A DNA stretch of 64,000 bases from Micromonospora humi (GCF_900090105.1 NZ_FMDM01000016.1:96373-160372), one strand, 5' to 3'; shown: positions 42,866 to 50,289, counted from the first letter of the stretch. The notes: a model not told the origin generated them from the letters alone. Made by a program: numbers and translations.

Positions 42866-43477
42866 GTGGATCAGAACCTGCACGTGCTCTTCGAACGGGC
42901 ACTCGGCGTCGAACCCGCGCCCCCGACCGGGGACCTGGCCCGGGAGGCCATGGTCGCGGGAACCGCGCTGCGGCGCCGGCGCGGCCTCCTCGCGGGCGGC
43001 ACGGCCGCCGGCCTGGTCGCGGTCGCCGCCACCCTGGTCGCCCTGAACCTCGCGCCGTCGTCGACGGAGCCGGTGTCGCCGGTGGTCGCCGCCGGCGCGC
43101 TCCTGCCCTCCGCGGACCCCACCTGTGACCGGAGGTGGGGGCGCGAGACGGTGGACGTCCGCGTCTTCCTGCGACCGGAGATCACCGATCAGCAACGCCT
43201 GGACCTGCGCGACGCGCTCCGCTCGGATCCGCTCGTGCGGAACGTGACGTTCCAGGGCCACGACGAGGCGTACGCCAGGTTCAAGGAGATGTACCGGGAC
43301 AGTCCGGACCTGGTCAACGCGGTCAAACCGGAGCAGATGCCCGAGTCGTTCCAGGTCACCCTGGCCAGGGCCGCGGACTTTTCCCGGCTCGTGGCCGGTT
43401 TCCGCCACACCGGCGGCGTCGACCAGATCCTGGGCGGTCCGTGCCCGGCCCGCTCGGGCGCCGGGGAGGGCGAGTGA
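42866..43477 (+). CDS. Single-pass membrane protein with FtsX-like extracellular domain
   Basis: The 203-residue protein has a cytoplasmic N-terminus of about 40 residues, one membrane segment (about 41-62) and an outer domain. That domain resembles the FtsX extracellular domain: VDVRVFLRPEITDQQRLDLR, then HDEAYARFKEMYRDSPDLV and VKPEQMPESFQVTL. No FtsX permease follows. It precedes and overlaps (GTGA) an ECF sigma factor gene, the position of an anti-sigma factor, and the cytoplasmic part could bind sigma. The GTG at 42866 has an AGGAG site; a GTG 63 bp upstream is possible. Confidence 0.8.
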   Translation: MDQNLHVLFERALGVEPAPPTGDLAREAMVAGTALRRRRGLLAGGTAAGLVAVAATLVALNLAPSSTEPVSPVVAAGALLPSADPTCDRRWGRETVDVRVFLRPEITDQQRLDLRDALRSDPLVRNVTFQGHDEAYARFKEMYRDSPDLVNAVKPEQMPESFQVTLARAADFSRLVAGFRHTGGVDQILGGPCPARSGAGEGE

Positions 43478-44058
43478 CGAGCGGGCAGATCGACGTGTGC
43501 GCCACGCCACCCGCCGAACGTCAGGCCGGCCCGCTGGCCCGGTGGGCCAGCGCCCGCCGGCGTCAGCGCGAGATCCGCGACGAGGACTTCAGCGCGTTCG
43601 TCGCGGCGACCGCACCCCGACTGCGGCGCATCGCCTACCTCATGTGCCGGGACTGGCACCTCGCCCAGGACCTGACCCAGATCACGTTCACCCGGATGTA
43701 CGCCTCCTGGGCCCGGATCCGGCAGAGCGCGAACCTCGACGCGTACAGCCGACGGGTGCTCATGAACGCCGTCTTCGATCAGCGGCAGCGGCGCAGCGAC
43801 ACCGAGGTGGTCTGCGCCGACCTGCCCGAACGACCGCAGCCGCCGGCGACGACGGACCTGCACGTCGCGTTGATGACCGCGCTGGCCGCGCTGCCCGTCC
43901 GGGACCAGGCGATCGTGGTGCTCCGGCACTGGGAGGACCGGAGCGTCGCCTCCGTCGCCAGGATCCTGGGCATCTCCGCCTCGGCGGTGAAGATGCGCGA
44001 CGCCCGGGCGTTGGGCCGGATCCGCGCGCTGCTCGGCGACGACTTCGTCGGGAACTGA
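43474..44058 (+). CDS. SigE-family ECF RNA polymerase sigma factor
   Basis: The 194-residue protein has sigma region 2 (FVAATAPRLRRIAYLMCRDWHLAQDLTQ split near residue 55, then FTRMYASWARI) and region 4 (LPVRDQAIVVLRHWEDRSVA, VARILGISASAVKMRDARALG). It belongs to the short SigE/SigE70 ECF subgroup common in actinobacteria. It would direct transcription under envelope or other stress. The GTG at 43474 overlaps the stop of the FtsX-like membrane gene and has a GGAGGG site 3-8 bp upstream. The N-terminal 30 residues are a variable extension. Confidence 0.9.
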   Translation: MTSGQIDVCATPPAERQAGPLARWASARRRQREIRDEDFSAFVAATAPRLRRIAYLMCRDWHLAQDLTQITFTRMYASWARIRQSANLDAYSRRVLMNAVFDQRQRRSDTEVVCADLPERPQPPATTDLHVALMTALAALPVRDQAIVVLRHWEDRSVASVARILGISASAVKMRDARALGRIRALLGDDFVGN

Positions 44059-44071
44059 GGGCCGTAACGCG

Positions 44072-44111
44072 GAACGCCCGGTGTGCTCCGTACGGAGCGC
44101 ACCGGGCGTTC
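44072..44111. terminator. Terminator next to left att site
   Basis: A 19-bp stem with one G-T pair (44072-44090 with 44093-44111) forms 14 bp after the sigma gene. Its right arm shares 15 bp with the terminator behind the intact tRNA-Ser at 49367-49406. This was probably the original terminator of the tRNA before the island inserted. Confidence 0.75.
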
Positions 44112-44117
44112 TCGCTG

Positions 44118-44181
44118 TTCACGAGCGGTGGCGGCGGGATTTGAACCCGCGGAGGGCGTAAACCCTCACACGCTTTCGAGG
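44118..44181. repeat. att direct repeat, left (truncated tRNA-Ser copy)
   Basis: 64 bp identical to 49412-49475. It holds the 3' part of tRNA-Ser (44126-44181); the 5' part is missing, so it is not a functional tRNA. Confidence 0.9.
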
Positions 44182-44360
44182 TCTGCGAGCAGCCGTCCAC
44201 CGCCGTTCAGCACCGATCTCCACTAGGCGTTGCCTCGATTGACGGCCGCCCGGGAACCTCCCTGTACCGCCGCGAATGAGACCACGACTGAGACCGCACC
44301 TCCCCTGCTGTTGCACCCTGCCCAACCTGGGGCAGCACGTCCAGGGCTGCACTGGTCCGC

Positions 44361-44954
44361 TTACAAGCCCGGACAGAGCCCCGCTCCGCGCACGCGCTCC
44401 ACGTACGATGTTCCATAACTTGCTTGGTTTGAAATAAATTGCGAGCAGGCCAAGGAGCCAGATGTAAAGAAATCCCGGATAGTATTGCTCCATGCCACAA
44501 AACTCTCATCTTCCGCCGGGGCGTTAAGAGCAGGATATTGATCGATCGGATATCCGGAAAGGATGTAGTCGTAAAAGTCGATGAAAAAGTTCGCTAGCTG
44601 GTAGGCCCGATGGGTCTCCACCGACTCGGGGTTCTTCGCAATCGCCGCCTTGAGCTTGACTGCTTCTGGATCGCCAGCTGGTGCTCTGATCTGCCGGAAC
44701 AGCAGCGGGTTCTGCATCACCACCTGACCAGCGTCTAAGGTCCGACCAAACACCTCCTGCCGTGCCGATTGGTCCAAATCTTCCCTGAGTGCTTCTGTTT
44801 GTTTGGTCATCTGACTCGTCTGCACTACGAGCAAGATCACGCCAATCACAGCGGCCACAAGGCTGGCTGCCTCAAGAGCAGGCTTGATCGTCATGAGCAA
44901 CGCCATTGCCCGTTGCCACTTCGTGGGGGGCGGATCATCGGCCTCATTCGACAT
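44361..44954 (-). CDS. Single-TM hypothetical protein of the island
   Basis: The 197-residue protein has a short cytoplasmic start, one strong membrane segment (LEAASLVAAVIGVILLVV, about residues 28-46) and a polar domain rich in aromatic residues (YQLANFFIDFYDYIL). I recognise no family with confidence; it loosely resembles membrane-tethered effectors of accessory regions. It lies next to the left att site, transcribed toward it, with a divergent gap to the 45266 gene. The ATG at 44954 is used, with no good ribosome site. Codon use is less GC-biased than in the flanks. Confidence 0.72.
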   Translation of the reverse strand: MSNEADDPPPTKWQRAMALLMTIKPALEAASLVAAVIGVILLVVQTSQMTKQTEALREDLDQSARQEVFGRTLDAGQVVMQNPLLFRQIRAPAGDPEAVKLKAAIAKNPESVETHRAYQLANFFIDFYDYILSGYPIDQYPALNAPAEDESFVAWSNTIRDFFTSGSLACSQFISNQASYGTSYVERVRGAGLCPGL

Positions 44955-45265
44955 ACCCACAGCCTAAGAGCTCTCCCCGCGGTGAGGGAATGCCTCAACA
45001 CACTTGCCCTAATGCAAGTCCTAGACGCACTCAACGAGACGAGACTAAGGGCTACCAGGCTCGACAAGTTCGCCCTGCCTGCCACAGCCTATGGCGGGAA
45101 TCCCACGAACACTTAGCGTCGGCAAGCCGACAATTGGGCATCGCAAAAATGCCCATAGAGGGCAAAAGTTGTAATTCGTCAGTTTGAGGTCGTCTTCCGA
45201 GCTTGACAGGAGGCAACTAAAAAGCGAATGTGATTAGGGCGAAAGGCGAGATGCCAGGGGGACGA

Positions 45266-46165
45266 GTGGCAATACAGAGGCGCAAGAAGTTGGTTTCATT
45301 CTTTGAAGTGAGAGATGAGTATGGAGACCCTCTCACCGAAGTAGTGGACTGGCAGGATGTTCTTGCGGAGGTGGCCAGCGCGTCTCTAAGGCGTCGGGAA
45401 AAAACAATCAAGCAGGTAATCCACTGGGCTCAGGTCTACACGCACGATGACGCATACCATCTCGTTTTTGCTCGCGCGCGGGATGAGGCGGTGTCATCGC
45501 TAGACAGAGCGACTGGGGAGATTCTCGATACGGAGGCCGACACCAACAAGCCGTGGGTCGAGGTTTCGGTGGCGAGCTTCCTTCCGGGAACCAACCGGTT
45601 TGGCTTCGTCCTCGGTACAGGCGCATCCCCCAGGTCCTCGACCCTTGCAGCCTGGCTGAATCACTTCGGTGCATTCGAGGAGCAGATTTCCGTCGGACCA
45701 GTCCTGAGCAAGGACGTCGTCGGCAAGATTAACAGTGCTGCCGAGGCAAGTCTGGTAAGGGCTAAGTTCGATTCTGAGAGCGCCGCCACCGCGGACGGAT
45801 CCTCTCTCTTCGGAGCCAGAAAGGTGCTGCAGGAGGGGTTCGGGGATGTGGAAGTCGAGCTGGTCATCAAGGTGAAGGGAAGGATCAATTCCCGCCGCGA
45901 GGATGAGCGCCGCCGGGTCGCCTCAGCCGCCAAGCATCTTATCGGCAAAGACTTCAAGCATGCTGTTGCGCAGATTGTTAATTATGATGATGAGGGAAAC
46001 GCCCACAGAGAGGACGTGGATTTTCTCAATAACCGGATTACTAAGCGGAAGTATATAGATGTAACGGACGAAGAGGGCAGGTCGGTGCGAATCAAGTCGG
46101 CTGTCCAGGCGATCAATCAGGCGGCGGACGCACTTAAGTCTGAATTGTACGACCTCGATCGTTGA
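45266..46165 (+). CDS. Island protein of unknown family (cytosolic, about 300 aa)
   Basis: The 299-residue soluble protein begins VAIQRRKKLVSFFEVRDEYGDPL. The middle part (VEVSVASFLPGTNRFGFVLG) and a C-terminal helical region (EDERRRVASAAKHLIGKDF; VQAINQAADALKSELYDL) look like an alpha/beta core with a helical tail. I do not recognise it. The GTG at 45266 has an AGGGGGACGA site; in-frame starts at 45251 (ATG) and 45230 (GTG) are alternatives. It is followed 54 bp later by a membrane-protein gene in the same direction, suggesting a two-gene module. The GC content is clearly lower than in the flanking chromosome. Confidence 0.75.
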   Translation: MAIQRRKKLVSFFEVRDEYGDPLTEVVDWQDVLAEVASASLRRREKTIKQVIHWAQVYTHDDAYHLVFARARDEAVSSLDRATGEILDTEADTNKPWVEVSVASFLPGTNRFGFVLGTGASPRSSTLAAWLNHFGAFEEQISVGPVLSKDVVGKINSAAEASLVRAKFDSESAATADGSSLFGARKVLQEGFGDVEVELVIKVKGRINSRREDERRRVASAAKHLIGKDFKHAVAQIVNYDDEGNAHREDVDFLNNRITKRKYIDVTDEEGRSVRIKSAVQAINQAADALKSELYDLDR

Positions 46166-46219
46166 CGGCTCTGTCGTACCTTGCCGCTACGCTGCACCCA
46201 GACAGAGAGGCGGTGACGC

Positions 46220-46834
46220 GTGGCTGCGGAGATTCGGATCGACGCGAACTGGCGGCAACTCTTCTGGGCTATGATCCGCCATCCAGCCGGTTTTTGGTCC
46301 GATCATCCTAGCGTCGACCTTGCCCTCTGCGCCTTGCTAGTAGGGGGCCATGCCACCCTGGTCTACCACTTTGGGCATGGCAACGTCTTGCACTGGGCGG
46401 ATCAGGGACAACGGCTAGCTGTCTATTCGGCAGGAGCGGGCGTCATGGCTCTTATTGCAGGGTTCGCAGGCACTGCGATAGCCACGTACGGTAGTTCGTC
46501 AGGGCCGACTGTCACAGAGTTGCGCGCCAGGTTCGGCCGAAGAATTCGAAAGAACTGCCGCAGCCTTATGCGCTATCTTCTCACCTCAGCGGTACTATGT
46601 ATCATGGCAATGACCGTTGACGCTAAAGCAACGCCCCGCGGTTCGCAATGGATCTTCGAAATTGCATTAGCGATCTCCGTCCTTAAATTTTGGCGCCTCT
46701 CCTTTCTATTCGACCTGATCTTGACCGTGGTTGACGCGCCTGCTGAGAATCCTCCGCCCAGACGGGGTCTTACGAGGCGTCGCCGCCGTAGTGCAGAAAC
46801 TGACGAACTTGCACCCGAGTACCAACCTAACTAG
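46220..46834 (+). CDS. Island membrane protein, unknown
   Basis: The 204-residue protein has about four membrane segments (around residues 32-52, 66-90, 117-132 and 145-170) and a basic C-terminal tail (RRGLTRRRRRSAETD). It is not recognised. The GTG at 46220 follows a GAGAGGCGGTG site. It lies 54 bp after the unknown cytosolic gene, so the pair may act together, for example as a sensor with a membrane effector; this is inference from arrangement only. Composition is lower in GC than in chromosomal genes. Confidence 0.72.
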   Translation: MAAEIRIDANWRQLFWAMIRHPAGFWSDHPSVDLALCALLVGGHATLVYHFGHGNVLHWADQGQRLAVYSAGAGVMALIAGFAGTAIATYGSSSGPTVTELRARFGRRIRKNCRSLMRYLLTSAVLCIMAMTVDAKATPRGSQWIFEIALAISVLKFWRLSFLFDLILTVVDAPAENPPPRRGLTRRRRRSAETDELAPEYQPN

Positions 46835-46900
46835 CGCTATCTACATTGGTTGATGGCGGCCCGCCATTAGGGCTTTCGCGCATTGCTGGCCCGCCGTATC

Positions 46901-47125
46901 GTGTCGGACGTAACTCTCGCCAACGTGACTCGTGCTGGTGTGCTCGCGGCCATCAAGGAATTCGACCGGCTCGGGCGTGACGCTTTCCTCAAGGCCACGG
47001 GCTTCGGTCGGTCCCGAGCCTACTACCTGGACTATCAGGGAAAACTCTACGACTCCAAGCCAATTACCGGCTACGCGTATGGCCTGAGCACGGGGCTCTG
47101 GGATACCGAAGACCCCGGCGACTAG
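46901..47125 (+). CDS. Stand-alone ScoMcrA-like N-terminal head domain (possible restriction-enzyme remnant)
   Basis: The 74-residue protein (GTG at 46901; a TTG 18 bp earlier is possible) has the pattern VTRAGVLAAIKEFDRLGRDA, FLKATGFGRSRAYYL, then YDSKPITGYAYG. I recall this as the start of actinobacterial HNH/ScoMcrA-type proteins, where the small N-terminal head precedes DNA-recognition and HNH domains. Here it ends early and a hairpin follows, so no nuclease domain is encoded. It may be a truncated gene or a deliberate stand-alone domain. Surrounding sequence shows no frameshifted continuation that I can recognise. Confidence 0.6.
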   Translation: MSDVTLANVTRAGVLAAIKEFDRLGRDAFLKATGFGRSRAYYLDYQGKLYDSKPITGYAYGLSTGLWDTEDPGD

Positions 47126-47137
47126 CAGAAGGGCGGT

Positions 47138-47171
47138 GGCCTGGGCTAGCACAACGCTGCCAGCCCAGGCC
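47138..47171. terminator. Hairpin between convergent island genes
   Basis: GGCCTGGGCT (47138-47147) pairs with AGCCCAGGCC (47162-47171) around a 14-nt loop, between the head-domain gene and tcmP. Confidence 0.6.
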
Positions 47172-47194
47172 GCCGGAGCGGTAACGACTACGGC

Positions 47195-48289
47195 CTAGCG
47201 GGAGGGTGCCGGCGCCATCGAGACCAACGACGCTATCCGCAACGGACCCCCACCATCGACGTTGAGCCCACCTCGGTCCCGAAGCGGCTTCAACGCCTCG
47301 ATGACATGCTCCGGCCGGTAGACGGTCTCAAACAGTGCGAAGTCACGCAGCTCTTGGACTCGGAGAGGTCCGCCCTCCCGCAGCTTGTGAGCAAGCAGTC
47401 GGGTCAGTGGGCCGAGCTGCGGTTCATCCAGGTTGAACAACGTCTCAGCCTGCTCGTCCCGAGGATCGCGGAAGCCGACGCCTTGGGTACGGTCAACCTC
47501 CCAGAGGCTGTCCTTCATCTTCTGCACCCCGAGACGGTGGCGAGTGCCGAAGACGAGATAGAGAGGTTGCCCCTTCTGAGGGATGAGCTCGAAGTCCAGT
47601 AAGTACGGAAAGCCCGCCTTGTGCAGTGCTTGACGATAGCAGGTGAGGATATGCCGGCTCTTTGCTGCGGGGGCCAGGTCGGCGACCGTACGCCAGCTCG
47701 GGTCTCCACCGAACACCTCATCAGCCGCTTCACCTTGGGTGCTGACGAAACGGACGAAGTGTTGAGGGAACAGGGTGACGATGACCTCGCTTGAGACGTT
47801 CGCGGCGAGACGTCGTAGAAGCCGATACGGCACAGGGGCGTTGCCCCAGGAGTCAAGGTTCGCAAAAATCGGCTGACCCCATGCCTTCATGCTGTCGAGG
47901 GTCGCCTCCAGATGCGTGGCGCACGTCCCCTTGACGATCTTCACTGGCATCGCCGTGTCCGGCCGCGGACGGTCAGGGAAGACGGCCCTGAGGGTGTCCC
48001 ATAGCATCGCGACACAGCGCTCGTCGTCGTCGACGAAGGCAAAGCGAGCAACGCCCCTGGTCGGCGGGACCTTCTCAATGAGCGCCCGCATCGCGATGAC
48101 GGGCGAACCGTCTTCGCCGCCGCTGTAGACGCCTGGGCCAGAGAAGCCCTCCGCATAGGTGACCGACGGGTATGCGTTAGAGCCGGCGAGCAGGATCGGG
48201 AACCATCTCTCAAGATAGCGGCGGTAGATGTCGTGTTTGGCACCCGTATGCGGCGCACATGGCCATGGAACCTCACCGCTGACCGGCAT
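47195..48289 (-). CDS. Three-Cys-motif partner protein TcmP
   Basis: The 364-residue protein matches TcmP: an N-terminal HTGAKHDIYRRYLERWFPIL, then TYAEGFSGPGVYSGG at about residues 44-58, FAFVDDDERC, and IFANLDSWG near residue 143. The glycine-rich GFSGPG and acidic strand ends resemble a Rossmann methyltransferase core, though activity is unproven. TcmP genes are defined by their neighbourhood with DUF5131/Gp37-Gp68 proteins that carry a three-cysteine motif, exactly as here (82 bp upstream, same strand). The ATG at 48289 has an AGGAGGG site. The function of the pair is not established; a nucleic-acid-related role is suspected. Confidence 0.88.
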   Translation of the reverse strand: MPVSGEVPWPCAPHTGAKHDIYRRYLERWFPILLAGSNAYPSVTYAEGFSGPGVYSGGEDGSPVIAMRALIEKVPPTRGVARFAFVDDDERCVAMLWDTLRAVFPDRPRPDTAMPVKIVKGTCATHLEATLDSMKAWGQPIFANLDSWGNAPVPYRLLRRLAANVSSEVIVTLFPQHFVRFVSTQGEAADEVFGGDPSWRTVADLAPAAKSRHILTCYRQALHKAGFPYLLDFELIPQKGQPLYLVFGTRHRLGVQKMKDSLWEVDRTQGVGFRDPRDEQAETLFNLDEPQLGPLTRLLAHKLREGGPLRVQELRDFALFETVYRPEHVIEALKPLRDRGGLNVDGGGPLRIASLVSMAPAPSR

Positions 48290-48371
48290 CAGCCCTCCTG
48301 ACTACCCAAGGTCATGGATCAGTGTCCCACCGCGACCGTCCCGATGGAACTCCCGATTAGGGCTGCACGTC

Positions 48372-49148
48372 TCAGCTGCGGGCAGGCTCCATCTCCTGCC
48401 CACCCCGACAGCCAGCCGCGGGCATCGCGGAGTGTTCACGCCCATCGAGGCGCCGGCCACCGGCCTTCGGCGTGCGGCCACCCCACTGCTTGAAGAAGAA
48501 GGCCGTGCCTGCTGCGACGCACTGATCCCTCAGCGCTCGCACCCATGCCGCGTTCACCGGACGGCAGTTGAGCCCAGACTCACCACCGGCGATCAGCCAG
48601 TCGATACCGTCCAGGTTCAGATGGGGGAGCGGGCCGAGCAGGGGCTCGGCTGAGACGAAGCGCACGGCGGCGGGCACTTCCCGCAAGTCATCAATGCGAC
48701 CCACCTCGTTGGCGTCCTCGACGCTAACGCCCATCCAAACGTTTGGGGGCCAGTCGAGCTGGTCGGCCACCTTGGCCAGCCTTGCAGCCCGCTTGGTGAG
48801 CACTTGATAGGTATGGCGAGGAGTCTCGCGCATGACCTCGAACACCTGCTGCACGTAGCTCAACGGCACTCGGGCGTGAAACAAATCAGACATCGAATTG
48901 ACGAACACGAGCCGCGGGTCTCGCCATCGGCGCGGGACGTCCAACGCGTCCGCATGGACCGCCACGCCAAATCCTGGCCCAGATGTTCGCGGATCGCCAT
49001 CAGTCTGATACTTGGCCGAGCCCATGGCCTTCAGGCGCTTGGACAGGGCGAGGGCGTAGCAGTTGTCGCAACCCGCGGAGACGCGATCACACCCGGTCGT
49101 AGGGTTCCACGTAGCTTCGGTCCACTCGATGGAACTACGATCCGCCAC
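48372..49148 (-). CDS. DUF5131 family protein (phage Gp37/Gp68-like, three-Cys motif)
   Basis: The 258-residue protein begins SSIEWTEATWNPTTGCDRVS, with the cysteines C20, C27 and C30 in CX6CX2C. It continues with LVFVNSMSDLFHA, VLTKRAARL, VWMGVSVED, VRFVSAEPLLGPL and WLIAGGESG. This arrangement is the phage Gp37/Gp68 family and resembles radical-SAM-like TIM-barrel enzymes related to spore photoproduct lyase, with a metal-cluster cysteine triad. It is encoded just before tcmP. The GTG at 49148 has a GGAGGTGATGAC leader. Phage homologues and mobile-island location suggest DNA or RNA modification. Confidence 0.88.
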   Translation of the reverse strand: MADRSSIEWTEATWNPTTGCDRVSAGCDNCYALALSKRLKAMGSAKYQTDGDPRTSGPGFGVAVHADALDVPRRWRDPRLVFVNSMSDLFHARVPLSYVQQVFEVMRETPRHTYQVLTKRAARLAKVADQLDWPPNVWMGVSVEDANEVGRIDDLREVPAAVRFVSAEPLLGPLPHLNLDGIDWLIAGGESGLNCRPVNAAWVRALRDQCVAAGTAFFFKQWGGRTPKAGGRRLDGREHSAMPAAGCRGGQEMEPARS

Positions 49149-49366
49149 GTCATCACCTCCCTCTGTTCAGACATCTTGTCGAACATCCGTACGGCACGGA
49201 AGGGTTACCTACCGTCACGTCCCAAACGGGTGTGAGATCGCTTATGTCATCCGTACAACGCCTCGCAGGGCCCGAGGGCAGCGCGTTCGACCGGACTAGC
49301 CGTACGGCCGACGGAAGCAGCAGGGGGCGGGGTCCGGCGCCGACGGACCCAACTGAGACCACAAGC

Positions 49367-49406
49367 AGAACGCCCGGCCGGTCCGTCAGGACCAACCGGG
49401 CGTTCT
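49367..49406. terminator. Terminator behind intact tRNA-Ser(CGA)
   Basis: The stem AGAACGCCCGG (49367-49377) pairs with CCGGGCGTTCT (49396-49406), with an inner GGTCC/GGACC pairing. It resembles the hairpin at 44072-44111, showing that the island brought its own replacement terminator. Confidence 0.72.
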
Positions 49407-49411
49407 CGCGT

Positions 49412-49475
49412 TTCACGAGCGGTGGCGGCGGGATTTGAACCCGCGGAGGGCGTAAACCCTCACACGCTTTCGAGG
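49412..49475. repeat. att direct repeat, right (inside tRNA-Ser)
   Basis: 64 bp identical to 44118-44181. It covers the 3' end of the intact tRNA-Ser(CGA) from the anticodon loop outward plus 8 bp of flank. Confidence 0.9.
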
Positions 49476-49506
49476 CGTGCTCCTTAGGCCACTCGGACAC
49501 GCCACC
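49420..49506 (-). tRNA. tRNA-Ser (anticodon CGA)
   Basis: The 87-nt type II tRNA on the minus strand has acceptor stem GGTGGCG/CGCCACC (with GG extension), anticodon stem CACGC/GCGTG enclosing CTCGAAA, a long variable arm and T-loop GTTCAAATC. The anticodon CGA reads TCG. Its 3' half is duplicated at 44126-44181, so it is the attachment target of the island. Confidence 0.96.
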
Positions 49507-49581
49507 GCCGACGAGGGTACAGGACCACCGGTACGGACGCCGAACCGGTATCCCGCCGGCCGGCCTGGCAGGATCTTTGCC

Positions 49582-50289
49582 ATGAGTACGCACATCGGCG
49601 CTGAGCCGGGAGAGATCGCCGAGCGGGTCCTGATGCCGGGCGACCCGCTGCGGGCCAAGTGGATCGCGGAGACCTACCTCGAGGAGGCCCGCTGCTACAC
49701 GACGGTTCGCGGGATGCTGGGCTTCACCGGGCGGTGGAACGGCGTCGACGTCTCCGTCCAGGGCTCCGGCATGGGCATGCCGTCCGCCTCCATCTACGCC
49801 CACGAGCTGATCAACGACTACGGCGTGAAGACGCTGATCCGGGTCGGCTCCTGCGGCGCCCTCACCGAGGACCTGCAGTTGCGCGACGTGGTGGCGGCCA
49901 TCGGCTCGTCCACCGACTCGAACATGAACCGGATGCGCTTCGACGGGCTGATCGACTACGCCCCGGTGGCCGACTTCGGCCTGCTGCGTACCTCGGTCGA
50001 GGTGGCCGAGCGGCGCGGCATCACCATGCGGGTCGGCCCGATCCTGGCCGCGGACGCCTTCTACACCGACCGGCCGGACCTGTACGACACGCTCGCCGAC
50101 TACGGCGTGCTGGCGGTGGAGATGGAGTCGGCGGCGCTCTACACCATCGCGGCCCGGTTCAAGGCGCGCGCGCTGACCGTGCTGACCGTCAGCGACCACA
50201 TCAAGACCGGCGAGAAGACCACGTCGCAGGAGCGTGAGCAGACGTTCGGCCAGATGGTCGAGATCGCCCTCGACACCATCATCGCCTGA
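49582..50289 (+). CDS. deoD: Purine-nucleoside phosphorylase, DeoD type
   Basis: The 235-residue enzyme cleaves purine nucleosides with phosphate to base plus ribose-1-phosphate, in salvage. It has the family motifs VLMPGDPLRAKWIA, QGSGMGMPSASIYAHEL, RVGSCGAL and the substrate loop VEMESAALYTIA followed by VSDH. Length matches the hexameric DeoD class rather than the trimeric class. The ATG at 49582 has an AGGAT site. It lies 75 bp from the tRNA-Ser gene in the opposite direction and is convergent with tadA across a GGGGCCCC repeat element. Confidence 0.94.
   Translation: MSTHIGAEPGEIAERVLMPGDPLRAKWIAETYLEEARCYTTVRGMLGFTGRWNGVDVSVQGSGMGMPSASIYAHELINDYGVKTLIRVGSCGALTEDLQLRDVVAAIGSSTDSNMNRMRFDGLIDYAPVADFGLLRTSVEVAERRGITMRVGPILAADAFYTDRPDLYDTLADYGVLAVEMESAALYTIAARFKARALTVLTVSDHIKTGEKTTSQEREQTFGQMVEIALDTIIA

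Larger units (their letters stand above)
44118..49475. mobile_element. Integrated genomic island in tRNA-Ser(CGA), no integrase
   Basis: The 5.3-kb segment is bounded by perfect 64-bp direct repeats (44118-44181 and 49412-49475). These match the 3' part of tRNA-Ser(CGA) from the anticodon loop to 7-8 bp beyond the end. Only the right copy is part of a complete tRNA. Base composition inside is visibly less GC-rich than the flanks, especially 44400-46850, with rare-codon use. It encodes six genes but no recognisable integrase, excisionase or replication gene. It may be a decayed integrative element, or a satellite mobilised by another element. Gene contents suggest defence or DNA modification. 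Confidence 0.82.

Noticed and set aside
44126..44181. A second tRNA-Ser gene
   Set aside because: Only the 3' part is present; the acceptor 5' strand and D-arm are missing, so it is an att remnant.
44182..44360. Remnant of an integrase gene next to the left att site
   Set aside because: I looked for tyrosine-recombinase motifs (HxLRH, Tyr end) in all frames and saw none. The stretch contains no credible coding frame.
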